In this document: piece after piece, positions 50,401-58,631 of the stretch
Numbering within the stretch: the stretch's first letter is position 1
Layout: every line of letters begins with the position of its first letter
From: Roseateles sp049532965
GTDB lineage: Bacteria; Pseudomonadota; Gammaproteobacteria; Burkholderiales; Burkholderiaceae_C
Reading direction: 5' to 3'
Length of the DNA stretch: 64,000 bases
Assembly: GCF_049532965.1 (NCBI RefSeq)
Contig: NZ_CP186694.1
Location: forward strand, 5,084,001 to 5,148,000
Notes under the pieces: model-generated
Database searches by the model: none
The model's input: only the letters and a program-made list of their open reading frames with translations
Told to the model about the DNA's origin: nothing
Made by a program: the position numbers and the translations under genes

Positions 50401-53400
50401 CCTGGCCGCGGCCTCGTCGGTCCAGGGGGCCGCCAGGGTGAGGTGGATCGTGCGGCGCGGCGTCGCGGCGGGCGGCGTGCCCGTCGGCACGGAGGCTGCG
50501 GACGGCGCATTTGGCGCCCAGGCCAGCGAAGCGACGAAGCGGTCGAGCGCGGCACGGTTCCACTGCTTGGCGCGCGCCAGCCAGCTCAGTACGGCCGCTT
50601 CGCCGGACGGACCCAGGCGCCGGGGTTGCGGAAGGAAGCGCTGGGTTGCGGGATCAAAAACGAAGGCGTCCGGCGCCAGATGGCTGCTTGGCGGCGGACG
50701 CACTTCAACTGGCAAGCCGTCGGCGTTCAGCGTCATGACGGCCCCCTCGGCGGCGCGGTAATGCGTCCAGCGATCCGGCGGTCGCGGAGCCTCTCCAGTC
50801 GTTCTCTCCGCCGTGGACTCCGTTGTCGTCGGTGTCGAAGTCGAAGTCGAAGTCGAAGTCGAAGTCGAGGCCGGTACCCCGCCCGACTCGGTGGCGGTCG
50901 ATGCGTCCTCGGGTCCCCCGGGCGTCGAGGCAAGGAAGACGCTCGCGCTCCGCTGGCTGACCAGCACCGCGGTGCCGCTCGCTCGGTCCAGCCGCCCGTG
51001 CAGACGCTGGCCGTCGAGCGTTGCGGTGAGCAGCACGGCCTCATCGGCATCGATCATCGACACCAGTCCCCGGGACGAGCCCGCAGGGGTCTTGCCGGTC
51101 ATCGCGCTGAGGGCCTTCGCGGCGGCCTCCACAGGATCCGGCCCCGTTCCGCTGGCATCGAGGGCACCGAGATCCAGCACCAGCGCCGCACGGCGCAGGT
51201 CCGTGTTGACCAGCACCCCGGCCCCCGACAACCGGCCGTCGACGATCAGGACCTCCGGCGCATCAGCGGCATCGACCAGGATGGTCTGTTGGTTGAAGCG
51301 GAAGCCACCGCCGCTGGCGCCACCGTGAACGGGTGGGGTGGCGCCGCCGATGGCGCCGTCGCTGTCCGCGTTGTCGAGGAACTCGAACGGCAGCCCGCCA
51401 TCGGTCAGCCCGCCCACCAGGGCGATCGTCCACCGTTCCCCGGAGCGGCCGGACGGTTGCAGCCGCACCGTGCCGCGCACCTTGCCGTCGCTGGGCAGCA
51501 CCAGTGCGCACGCGCCACCGCCGCCGATCAACCGGATGTCGACCTTGGACTGGTCCAGCGGCCGCAGCGGCCGGTCGCTGGCGGCGAAGCCGTTGGCGAA
51601 GGTGAAGACCGTCGTGTCCGCCGGTCCGTGCGCGGGCAGGGTCAGCACCCGCGACTGGTCGTCCAGCACCACGTCCAGCGTCACGGGATGCTGCTCGAAG
51701 CGCCACTGGTCCGCGCTCCTGGCGAAGCTGCCGGACGTCACATAGTCGCCGACGAAGGCCTGGTCGCTGTTGGCGGTCATCCGGTCCAGCAGCGGATCGC
51801 CCAGCATGGCCCATCCGGCGCCGAACCGGCTCGGCGAGTAGGCGTCATGGTCGATCCACACATTGGGCGGTGTCATCAGCAGCAGGAGCACGCCGGGGTC
51901 ACGCCACTCGGCCTGCATCGGACGCTCCGGGAGGTCGGGCCAGTCGGCCTCCCGCATCATTTCCCACAGGCTGCGATGCTGCCCCTGGCACGCCTCGGTG
52001 GCCTGCCGGGAAGCGCCGTCATTGATGTCCCATTCGTGCAGCGGCCCGTTCGTCGTGAGCCGGTAGAAGTTGCGATGCACCGCGGAACTGCCCAGTTGCG
52101 CCGGTGCGAAGCCGACCCGCCCGGTCTTGAAGTCGATGCGGTTCACCGGTGCCCAGCCATTCACGAGGACCACGCCCAACTGGCCGCCGCCGGGCAGATG
52201 GATCCGATCGATGCGCAGCGGCTGCCGGTATCCCTTCTCGATCTCATGGAGCGGCCGCATGTCGTGCTTGAGCCGGTCGATCTCGGTCAAGACCGCCTGC
52301 TGCAGGCCGTCCAGACCGACCGCCAGGCCGCTCAGCGGCACGGCCGTCGCGCCCAGCACCGAGGCGGTCGCTGCCATGCCGGCCGCCTCGGCGCCGATCG
52401 ACGCGGAGGCCAGGCCCAGCATGCCGGCGTCGAATCCCACCCGCAGGCTGGCGTTCGAGACCGCGCTCTGCCTGCCCGCCGCGAGGGCGCGGCGCAATGC
52501 CGCGACGTCCATGCCCATCAGCGCCAGGTCGCCAGCGAAGCCCAGGCCGCGCAGCGTGGAGCTGAGTCGGTCCAGCACCCGTGTCAGCAGGTCGGCGGGC
52601 TGGCTCTGGAGCAACCGGTCCGCGTCCCGGATGGCCGCCGCGAGCTGCGTGACGTCGGCCGCTGTCAAGACGCCGCCCGAACTCAGGCTCAGCCCCATGA
52701 GCGCCTTGTCGAAGCGGGAGTTGCCGCCTTTTCCCGTGCTCAGGTCCTTCAGTGTCTGCGCCAGCAGTCCGACGTTGAGCAGGTCGGGCGCGTTCGCATC
52801 CAGCAGGCGCGCGCGCCAGCGCTGGCCAATTTCGTCGAGCTGGTCCTCGAACAGCGAGAAGGTGCGGACCAGGATGCGCTTCTGCGCGTCGTCCTTGATC
52901 GTGAAGTGGCGCTCGGTGCCCATGTTCTGATGGATGAACGTGGCTCGCAGGTCGCCGCCCGGCAGGGTGATGAGCTTGGGCAGCAGATGCCAGCCGTCCA
53001 GGCCGAAGCTGCGCACCAGGGCGAGGAACTGCTCGCGCAGGTCGACCAGGTCGCGCGCGACCGCGCGGCGCAACGCGCGTTCGCGCACGGTGGGGGAGGG
53101 CTCCCGGCGCGGCCGCAGCAGCAGCCGGGCCACCGACCGCAGCTCGACGACCTCCTCCGTCTCGTTGTCCAGGTGCGGCACCGCGCAGCACAGGCTGCCG
53201 CGCCAGCCGTCGGGATTGCCGTTGGGGAAGGGGTCGCGCTTGCGAACCTCGCGCGTCGCCGGATCGACCCAGAAGTTCCAGCGGGTGCCCGAGCCGTTGC
53301 GGACCAGCGGCGCCGCGGGATGCTGCCGCGTGAACTCGTTCAGCTTCGTGCGACCGAAGCCGGCGACGAGGGTGTGCGAGTACACCGTCGTCTCCATGCC

Positions 53401-55335
53401 CATGCGGCCCCAGCCACGGGCGTCCGCGGCGAGCGCGAACTCGGCGCCGAAGCTGCCGATCACCGCCGGCGACTCCAGCGCGCAACTCATCAGTACCGTG
53501 CGTTCCACCAGCAACCGCGGCTGACGCGAAATCAGCCGGGGGAGCAGGTCGCTCACCAACTGGGCCGCCTGCGTCGCGGTCATGCCGCCGAGCAAACGCT
53601 GCTTGGTCTCGGGCGACGTGCTGCCGTGGCCGCCCAGGCTCACGCGGACGATGGCGTCCGCTGGCGCATTGGTGAGCAAGGAGGCGCCACGCCGGACCTG
53701 GTACTCGCCGTTGGCGTCCCGCTGGACCCAGACCATCTCCTGCGGAAACTGGCGGGCCAATGTCACCGCCATCTTGTAGATGACCGGGTCGTCCTCGACC
53801 TGCACGAACAGGCGCAGCCGCTTGCTGGAGGCGTCGGGTGCCGTGTCCGGCGGCAACGGATGGCGGGTGTCGAAATCGCGCCAACGTGCCAGTGGGGTCC
53901 GCGAGCCCTCGCTGAGGGCGTTCTCGCCGAAGATGTGCCGCACATGGTCGGGACCGTGGTCGTCAAGACGCCAGGCGCCGTTCCGGCGCCGGGCCAGGAC
54001 CAGCGTGCCGACGGTGGCCTGATTGTCCGTAAGGGTCAGCCTCTCCGGCATTCGCTGGAAGTTGAGCGGACCGCCGGTGTCGAACAGCATCGTGCACAGG
54101 CCATCGAGGAAGCGCAGCTGGTCGTCCTGCCTGGCGACCTCGTCCGCGCTGGCGTTGGGCGGCAGCGGCGGCAGATGGATCTCGAACGGCATCGGCGCGT
54201 CGGCCAGTCCCGTGAAGGTGATCTTCCCGGCTGCGCGATCCAGGTGCTGCTCCACCTGGGCGTCGAGCGCGCCGAAGGTGTCCAGGGGCCGTGCGGGGTC
54301 GATGTCCGGCGCGCCCGGCGCGCGCCAGCCGCTCGTCCCGTCCCCGCCCCCGAGCACCGTCGCGGCGGTCGTGGTCAGGGCCGACATGGCGCCCTGGCGG
54401 ACCGCGCCCCTGCCGGGCAGCGGGTCAGGGGACAGGACCGCCGACCAGTGGTCCGCGGACGAGCCGAAATAGTCCATGTCGACGATGGTCCAGCCGGGCG
54501 CGTCGTCCGGCAGCTTCCGGCGCAGGAAGACGGTCCCCGGCATGACCCCCATGCGCTGGAGGCGCTGGAAGGTGGTCGAGAGCTGGCGCAGCACGGCGAT
54601 GCCGGCGATGTCCTTGGGTTTGCGCGACGTGGCCATCTTGTCGGTGTGCTCAAGATCCACGAAGAAGGGCACGTCCGTCAGCGCGGCGCAGACGGCGTTG
54701 CCAAGCAGGACCGCGGTGCTCAAGTTGTGCCGCCAGTCCTCCGAATCGAAATAGGCGGCGGAGCCCGGCGGCCGGGTCGTCGATGTCGAGAGTCCCAATG
54801 CGGCGCGCACGGCGGAGTCCAGCGACAGCACGCGCAGCGCATCGTCGCGCCGTACCGCGCGCTCGCGGCGCTCGTCCTCGATGGGCCAGACTTCCGAGTG
54901 GGTGCGATTGAGCGCGCCGTAGGGAAGGCCGTCCATCAGCACCGAGTCATGCAGATTCTGCGGATGCAGGATCACGGTGTCATAGGTGCTGCGCGGCCCG
55001 CCGGGGGCAAACAGGCCGGTCAGGTTGCCGTCGAGCACGCTGTCCGCGGCGAGGCGCGCCTGCTGGCGCAGAAAGTGCAGTTCCCGCGCGCCCAGCCGCG
55101 CATCCTGGAGCTCGCGGCGCAGGTCGGCCAGGACGCGGTGGGCAACGGCCGCGCGCAGCGCCTCGTCGGCCGGGGGACCTGGATGCGGCCGCGGAGCGCG
55201 CACGCGGTGGGCCGCATGCACGATGGCAAAGGCGGTGCCGTGCTGGGAAGGACGCTGCGGCGTGCCGCCGGGCAGCAACTCGAAGCGGGTGGAGCGGGGA
55301 CCGGCGAGGCCGGGAGGCGGGGAGGCGTGGGCCAC
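47467..55335 (-). CDS. Giant large-clostridial-toxin-like protein (C80-like protease plus TcdA/TcdB pore-forming module)
   Basis: A 2622-residue protein with no signal peptide. Residues 1-490 are unrecognised. About 505-665 is a C80-like cysteine autoprotease: a RLRLFVQVEDD strand, catalytic His570 in VSLGGHGS and Cys618 in VLMSCAL, 48 residues apart (45 in TcdB). About 780-1290 matches the TcdA/TcdB pore-forming region: a long helical part, the hydrophobic stretch ending LSGLAVGLDGL (985-1011), a VNRIDFKTGRVG strand, then WAMLGDPLLDRM and RLIGGGGACALVL blocks aligning by eye with TcdB. A Ser-Thr repeat linker lies at 1490-1505. The C-terminal 1100 residues include an AYVYENPYTGKSELFRL element but no RTX or CROP repeats. 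The GTG start at 55335 is uncertain. Confidence 0.75.
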   Translation of the reverse strand: MAHASPPPGLAGPRSTRFELLPGGTPQRPSQHGTAFAIVHAAHRVRAPRPHPGPPADEALRAAVAHRVLADLRRELQDARLGARELHFLRQQARLAADSVLDGNLTGLFAPGGPRSTYDTVILHPQNLHDSVLMDGLPYGALNRTHSEVWPIEDERRERAVRRDDALRVLSLDSAVRAALGLSTSTTRPPGSAAYFDSEDWRHNLSTAVLLGNAVCAALTDVPFFVDLEHTDKMATSRKPKDIAGIAVLRQLSTTFQRLQRMGVMPGTVFLRRKLPDDAPGWTIVDMDYFGSSADHWSAVLSPDPLPGRGAVRQGAMSALTTTAATVLGGGDGTSGWRAPGAPDIDPARPLDTFGALDAQVEQHLDRAAGKITFTGLADAPMPFEIHLPPLPPNASADEVARQDDQLRFLDGLCTMLFDTGGPLNFQRMPERLTLTDNQATVGTLVLARRRNGAWRLDDHGPDHVRHIFGENALSEGSRTPLARWRDFDTRHPLPPDTAPDASSKRLRLFVQVEDDPVIYKMAVTLARQFPQEMVWVQRDANGEYQVRRGASLLTNAPADAIVRVSLGGHGSTSPETKQRLLGGMTATQAAQLVSDLLPRLISRQPRLLVERTVLMSCALESPAVIGSFGAEFALAADARGWGRMGMETTVYSHTLVAGFGRTKLNEFTRQHPAAPLVRNGSGTRWNFWVDPATREVRKRDPFPNGNPDGWRGSLCCAVPHLDNETEEVVELRSVARLLLRPRREPSPTVRERALRRAVARDLVDLREQFLALVRSFGLDGWHLLPKLITLPGGDLRATFIHQNMGTERHFTIKDDAQKRILVRTFSLFEDQLDEIGQRWRARLLDANAPDLLNVGLLAQTLKDLSTGKGGNSRFDKALMGLSLSSGGVLTAADVTQLAAAIRDADRLLQSQPADLLTRVLDRLSSTLRGLGFAGDLALMGMDVAALRRALAAGRQSAVSNASLRVGFDAGMLGLASASIGAEAAGMAATASVLGATAVPLSGLAVGLDGLQQAVLTEIDRLKHDMRPLHEIEKGYRQPLRIDRIHLPGGGQLGVVLVNGWAPVNRIDFKTGRVGFAPAQLGSSAVHRNFYRLTTNGPLHEWDINDGASRQATEACQGQHRSLWEMMREADWPDLPERPMQAEWRDPGVLLLLMTPPNVWIDHDAYSPSRFGAGWAMLGDPLLDRMTANSDQAFVGDYVTSGSFARSADQWRFEQHPVTLDVVLDDQSRVLTLPAHGPADTTVFTFANGFAASDRPLRPLDQSKVDIRLIGGGGACALVLPSDGKVRGTVRLQPSGRSGERWTIALVGGLTDGGLPFEFLDNADSDGAIGGATPPVHGGASGGGFRFNQQTILVDAADAPEVLIVDGRLSGAGVLVNTDLRRAALVLDLGALDASGTGPDPVEAAAKALSAMTGKTPAGSSRGLVSMIDADEAVLLTATLDGQRLHGRLDRASGTAVLVSQRSASVFLASTPGGPEDASTATESGGVPASTSTSTSTSTSTPTTTESTAERTTGEAPRPPDRWTHYRAAEGAVMTLNADGLPVEVRPPPSSHLAPDAFVFDPATQRFLPQPRRLGPSGEAAVLSWLARAKQWNRAALDRFVASLAWAPNAPSAASVPTGTPPAATPRRTIHLTLAAPWTDEAAARRAVDPDTLLELWVRLDRLSRWTGSETGADADVNADAGADADSSTGPRAHAAPDAGGSPATRPGPASRSKSKPKPGRKARSDKVPLDSDPTLAVDLAHAGFGQVAGMARVPKSAAGQAESSPSIGRKALDNARLAVLLLHAQQSGRLGGAWQVPGLPQLPTVERRTRLARLLTALADARAAAGSGATSIPLGRSTDVSETLVKQLDEELPLRIDGHDGPGIMAVRRDGAHVPYAASRATLDMMEKKLIAKRDEVRATGLWKHAARAKKIRGSDLYRELDKLAASPVRSERAPATPAGDEFVGLTRSLLHKVQAAGLTARVSDGPPTSAGAVQAIPPAPGMTGATGTAPAARVSRATLRLWMEQLIASGPPLDLWVARHAQGALLDALREVATEALLARISQARRLADDRQRAPLSLDAVENQQLATLIRAWLPDAPEPTRRPWAAEAARPSLSAGTAVDPDLPVAPGPQVFDPQAYHQWQARDPDPKQGQAYVYENPYTGKSELFRLHQTDTATGFYPNFPTDERSNDHWHYLGNTETLNAADLGALARKPTALRPQEFSFKQLDRWVRGLSTAWRPLDFDLLRLTAHGFEIRGLDGVHYQLADGVLTVELSGDNQGDTPFRLPQDAGYRALKRRGLLQRCPPQVLIQSNGREVDLDGLEAMAADGLQRLEILAEADDRLRFVDLDDTGPGVTKALYEGLHLLLRNDRDPTGKALSVLSQRAPGPTVVIRDALVPSDGDPMRDPLVPDPRLILGRNTSQRVTPPPPRIALPAPLLELSTASFRLTTQSGDALLRAQDDSDEAQVERLGERLPRHGTTSDETMVYLRFKDAAGHWIDAAVSATAMRTLVGPPTPAASPAAQDSKKGAADDGIAQADTENTTGEEDAGFAELHLGGRRIDPPDGHWTVRLSTRPGTSASPQPVPVARREGPDGVIDVPLRALQLIEAMAAFEPMSSVPGNALPLRQPAAPLAALAGSGQQ
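50834..50869. repeat. Six-base tandem repeat in the giant toxin-like gene
   Basis: Six units of gtcgaa (the last gtcgag) run in frame and encode an alternating Ser-Thr linker between the pore-forming region and the C-terminal part of the toxin-like protein. Changes in copy number would alter linker length without a frameshift. Confidence 0.85.
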
Positions 55336-55409
55336 GGGGAGGGACTCGAGCAGACAAGGGGCCCCTCAGTGGCCGAACCGCCCGGCCGGGCGCAGGCCGA
55401 TGCGCGGCG

Positions 55410-56432
55410 TCAGCCGGGCCAGCCCGCGGCGCGCTCCGCTGCTTCGCGCATCGCCTCCAGTTGCTCTCGCAGCTTGACCACCTGATCGCTCCAGTAATTG
55501 GGCGTGCCGAACCACGGGAATGCAGCAGGAAACGCCGGATCGTCCCAGCGCCGCGCCAGCCAGGCGCTGTGGTGGATCATCCGCTGCGTGCGCAGCGCCT
55601 CGATCAGCCGCAGCTCGCGCCAATCGAATTCGCGCACGCTCTCGTAGCCCTCGAGCAGCGCGTCGAGCTGGCGCCGCGCGGCGTCCGGATCGCCCGACAA
55701 CAACATCCACAGGTCCTGCACCGCCGGTCCCTGCACCGCGTCGTCGAGGTCGACGAAATGCGGTCCCCGGTCCGGGGTCCACAGGATGTTGCCGGGATGG
55801 CAGTCGCCATGCAGGCGCAGGACGCGCCGGTCGGGCAGGGTGTCGAAGGCGGCGTCGATCGCGTCGATGCAGCGCGCCGCGGCGTCGTGCCAGTTGGGAG
55901 CGAGTTCCGGCGGCAGGGTGTCATGCTCGCGCAGCCAGTCGCGGGCCGCGCGCGCCGGCTCGGCGCTGTTCCAGCTCAGCCGGTGACGAAAGGGTTGACA
56001 CGCGCCGACGTCGTGCAGGCGCGCCAGGAAGCGGCCGATCCAGCGCAGCACGTCGGGGTCCTCGAGCTCCGGCGCCCGGCCGCCCTGGCGCGGCGTGACC
56101 GCGAAGCGCTGGCCATGGAAATGTCCCAGCGTGCCGTGCGTGCCATGCGCGCCGTCGATCACCAGCGTCAGCGGCGCGACGACAGGCACCTCGCCGTCGG
56201 CCAGCGCCTGCGCGAAGGCGTGCTCCTCCAGGATCTGCGCGTCGCTCCAGCGGCCGGGTCGGTAGAACTTCGCGACCACCGCGGCGCCGTCCTCAAGATG
56301 GGCGAGCAGCACGCGGTTCTCATACGAATTGAGTTGCAGCAGGCGGCCGTCGGGCCGCAGGCCGGCGTGCTCGAGGGCATCGAGCATCAGTTCGGGCGTC
56401 AGGAGGCCGAAGCCGGCCGGGGTGTCAGTCAT
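55410..56432 (-). CDS. srkA: Stress response serine/threonine kinase SrkA (YihE/RdoA family)
   Basis: The 340-residue protein belongs to the YihE/SrkA kinases, which have an aminoglycoside-phosphotransferase-like fold. They counter envelope stress and programmed death under stress in E. coli. It shows GLLTPELMLDALE and LNSYENRVLLA at the N-terminus, VAKFYRPGRWSDAQILEEH (ATP-binding Lys), the catalytic loop HGDCHPGNIL (Asp210, Asn215) and metal-binding VDLDDAVQGP (Asp228). The length is normal. It is 74 bases upstream of the toxin-like gene on the same strand; read-through transcription is possible. Confidence 0.92.
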   Translation of the reverse strand: MTDTPAGFGLLTPELMLDALEHAGLRPDGRLLQLNSYENRVLLAHLEDGAAVVAKFYRPGRWSDAQILEEHAFAQALADGEVPVVAPLTLVIDGAHGTHGTLGHFHGQRFAVTPRQGGRAPELEDPDVLRWIGRFLARLHDVGACQPFRHRLSWNSAEPARAARDWLREHDTLPPELAPNWHDAAARCIDAIDAAFDTLPDRRVLRLHGDCHPGNILWTPDRGPHFVDLDDAVQGPAVQDLWMLLSGDPDAARRQLDALLEGYESVREFDWRELRLIEALRTQRMIHHSAWLARRWDDPAFPAAFPWFGTPNYWSDQVVKLREQLEAMREAAERAAGWPG

Positions 56433-56502
56433 CGGAATCGGGCGGCGGCCGGGGCGTCAGGGCGCCGTGCGGTCCGCCGCGAATGCGGGCAGGGCGCGTA
56501 GC

Positions 56503-57429
56503 TTAGCGCCGGCCGTAGCGGGGGGCGTCGACAACCACGCCGCCGATGTCGGCGTCGGTGGACTCTCCGGCACGGGGAGGCAGGTCGCGGCTGAACTGCG
56601 ACTCCCGGAAATGGGAATCGCGGAACTGCGGGTCGAGGAACTGAGAATCGCGGAACTGCGATTCCCGGAAGTGCGCCCCGTCCTGCGCACCTGCGCGCGG
56701 CCGGTAACCGCGGACACGCGGCTCCGCCGGTGCCAGCGGCGCCTGCATCGTGTCGCCGCCGTAGGCGTCGTAGCGGCTGTCCGGCGCGAAGAAGGAGTCG
56801 CTGAACACCGGCGAGTCGTTCCACAGCGCGTTGCGCGCGGCCGGGGCGGCCGGGGCGCTGCGGCGCGGCGCGGGCGCCGGGGCCACCGGCGGATGGGCGG
56901 CCCCAGCCCGGGGCATCGGTGCCATGCCGGCGCGGCTGCCCTGGTTGCTATAGGGCACGAGGAGCTGCAGCTCGGTCGCGCTCGGCAGGTGGTCCACCGG
57001 CGAGCGCAGATAGCGGATGCGGCAGGCCGCGAGCACCGCCTGCTTGATCTGCAGGCTCCGTGCAGAACCGGGCCGGTCGGTGTCGATGTCGATCGCGGCC
57101 AGCACGCGGCCATTCGGACTGCAGATGGCGAAGTTGACGCTGATGCCGCCCAGCAGCTCATACCAGTAGCGCACGTCCTTGGCCTCTGTCGGCTGGCAGA
57201 AGCGCACCAGCGGCAGCTTGCACATGACGACGTGGTGCGGCAGCGCTTCGCGAAGCAGGCGGAACACACGGCGCTCGTCGGCGCTGAACACCGGACGCGG
57301 GCTCAGCGACCACTCGGTCGGCAGCGGTTGGCGCTCGCGGGGCGGGCGCCGCAGCAGCAGCGCGGCCGCCAGCCCGAGGACGGCCAGCGCCGACAGTCCC
57401 GCGATGATCCACGGCAGCGTGTTCTGCAT
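56503..57429 (-). CDS. DUF2726 membrane-anchored protein with pentapeptide-like repeat tail
   Basis: The 308-residue protein starts with one transmembrane helix (PWIIAGLSALAVLGLAAALLL). Then comes a DUF2726 domain (FSADERRVFRLLREALP, VMCKLPLVRF, FAICSPNGRVLAAIDIDTDRP). DUF2726 has a restriction-endonuclease-like/topoisomerase-associated fold, with function unproven. After an Ala/Pro-rich stretch, residues about 250-280 hold five-residue units of the type Phe-Arg-Glu/Asp-Ser-Gln, encoded by a 15-base tandem repeat. The start at 57429 puts the membrane helix right at the N-terminus. Codon use looks ordinary. Confidence 0.78.
   Translation of the reverse strand: MQNTLPWIIAGLSALAVLGLAAALLLRRPPRERQPLPTEWSLSPRPVFSADERRVFRLLREALPHHVVMCKLPLVRFCQPTEAKDVRYWYELLGGISVNFAICSPNGRVLAAIDIDTDRPGSARSLQIKQAVLAACRIRYLRSPVDHLPSATELQLLVPYSNQGSRAGMAPMPRAGAAHPPVAPAPAPRRSAPAAPAARNALWNDSPVFSDSFFAPDSRYDAYGGDTMQAPLAPAEPRVRGYRPRAGAQDGAHFRESQFRDSQFLDPQFRDSHFRESQFSRDLPPRAGESTDADIGGVVVDAPRYGRR
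56593..56682. repeat. 15-base tandem repeat in DUF2726 gene
   Basis: Five to six adjacent 15-base units starting gaactg (56593, 56608, 56623, 56638, 56653, 56668; last one diverged) encode the Phe-x-x-x-Gln/His pentapeptide units. The spacing and Phe periodicity resemble pentapeptide-repeat proteins, but the run is too short for a full solenoid. Confidence 0.8.
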
Positions 57430-57564
57430 ATCCCAACGAGCTGGACGGACGAAAGGCGCATGACGCGCCCGAGGACGCCACCGCGGGCACGCAGGCAATC
57501 GGCGTGCGCCACACCGGGCGATGGGCGCGAATGTAGCGGAAAGCCGTTACAAATTGCATCAGGA

Positions 57565-57590
57565 GGCCCCCCTGGAATCGGGTGGGGGCC
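57565..57590 (-). terminator. Hairpin terminator after the GNAT gene
   Basis: A stem ggccccc/gggggcc (57565-57571 and 57584-57590) with a 12-base loop lies 28 bases past the GNAT stop on the minus strand, and is followed there by an AT-rich stretch containing atttgt. It could stop GNAT transcription before the DUF2726 gene. Confidence 0.5.
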
Positions 57591-57617
57591 GAGGGAAGCG
57601 GGGACCCGACCGGGCGT

Positions 57618-58382
57618 TCAGCGCGCCGTGTCGTCCGGGTCCTTGGCCGGGCTCGACGGATCGCGGACCTTGCGGATCCGTGATTTCACCTCGGCCACGC
57701 CATCCAGGAAGTCTCCCACGGTGCGCATGTGGCGCTTGAACTGGAAGTCCCACTCGGCCATGTGACGTTCCAGCGCCTCGTCCACATGGGAGGACACCGA
57801 ATCGGGCGGCAGGCGCAGCCAGGCCTCGGACTCGCCGCCGTCGCGTTCCACGGTCGCCCCCGCGTTGCGCGCGATCTTGAGCATGGGGGCGTTCTCGCTG
57901 AGCGCGTGGATGAACAGCGTGTCGATGCCGCGGTTGCGGGCATGCAGCGCGGCGCGTTCGAACAGCCGGGCGCCGAAGCCCTTGCCCCGTGCGATGGTGG
58001 CGACCGAGACGCCGAATTCCGCCATCGCCGGCCGGCCCTTGATCTGCGGCGGCGGGGCATAGGCCAGATGGGCGACGGCGATCAGTTGCAGTCGGCGGTT
58101 GAAGATGCCCAGCACCTCGTCCCGCACGAAATCCAGGCCGGCGACGTACTTCTGGATCTGCTCGTCCCGGGCCGGATAACCGAAGCGCAGGTAGCGGTCA
58201 CGTTCGCCCAGGTCCAGCAGGTGCTGAAGGATGCGTTTGCGGTGGCGCCGTCCCAGCGACCGGATCGGCACCCAGCCGGTCCAGCGGGCGAACATCGCCC
58301 GGGGACTCCAGCGCGAGCGCTTGTCTTCCTCCGGCGCCCGGGGCGCAGCGAGGGGAGGACGAGGATCGGGCGGGGAGGTCAT
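57618..58382 (-). CDS. GNAT family N-acetyltransferase
   Basis: The 254-residue protein has a GNAT acetyltransferase core: DRYLRFGYPARDEQIQ near residue 60, a central strand LIAVAHLAY, and the acetyl-CoA-binding motif ATIARGKGFGARLFERAAL (V/I-x-x-x-x-R-G-x-G-x-G/A). A following ARNRGIDTLFIHALSEN block leads to GATVERDGGESEAWLRL. A basic N-terminal stretch (RSLGRRHRKRI) and a C-terminal helical tail extend it. The substrate is unknown. The start at 58382 is the first Met giving a compact protein; the longer frame runs into the rplM promoter region. Confidence 0.8.
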   Translation of the reverse strand: MTSPPDPRPPLAAPRAPEEDKRSRWSPRAMFARWTGWVPIRSLGRRHRKRILQHLLDLGERDRYLRFGYPARDEQIQKYVAGLDFVRDEVLGIFNRRLQLIAVAHLAYAPPPQIKGRPAMAEFGVSVATIARGKGFGARLFERAALHARNRGIDTLFIHALSENAPMLKIARNAGATVERDGGESEAWLRLPPDSVSSHVDEALERHMAEWDFQFKRHMRTVGDFLDGVAEVKSRIRKVRDPSSPAKDPDDTAR

Positions 58383-58473
58383 GGCGGCGGGCGGGATGGG
58401 GACCGATGCTAGCGGGGATCCGCCACGGCGCGGCGTCGATCCGGTCCTCGAACCGGGCGCCAGCGGCCTGGAT

Positions 58474-58502
58474 TTGGCCTTTCCGGGCGGTTCTGCTAGA
58501 CT
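58474..58502 (+). promoter_or_regulatory. Sigma-70 promoter of rplM-rpsI
   Basis: TTGGCC (58474-58479), a 17-base spacer and TAGACT (58497-58502) lie about 130 bases before rplM. Four of six bases match in each box and the spacing is ideal. Confidence 0.55.
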
Positions 58503-58631
58503 CGCCGGCTTTCCCGTTTCCAAGGCAGCGGGGGAACGTCCGTGAGAGGCCGCGCGATTCACATCGCCCTACAAGCGAGCACCGAATGGACGGGGGCACA
58601 TCGCCCGACCATCGCCTTTTGAAAGTACCTC

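Noticed and set aside
50834..50869. Possible CRISPR or mobile-element repeat
   Set aside because: It is a simple six-base in-frame repeat without spacers. No other direct repeat in the window has CRISPR spacing.
54460..54490. Asp-x-Asp (residues 286-288) in the toxin-like protein as a clostridial glucosyltransferase site
   Set aside because: The position resembles TcdB by chance, but the surrounding strand and the other glucosyltransferase residues are not recognisable, so I do not call a glucosyltransferase domain.
48301..55485. A 2394-residue plus-strand open frame across the toxin-like gene
   Set aside because: It is the antisense shadow of the minus-strand gene: Arg/Gln/Gly/Ala-rich, no domain motifs, typical of GC-rich mirror frames. 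The minus strand carries recognisable protease and pore motifs.
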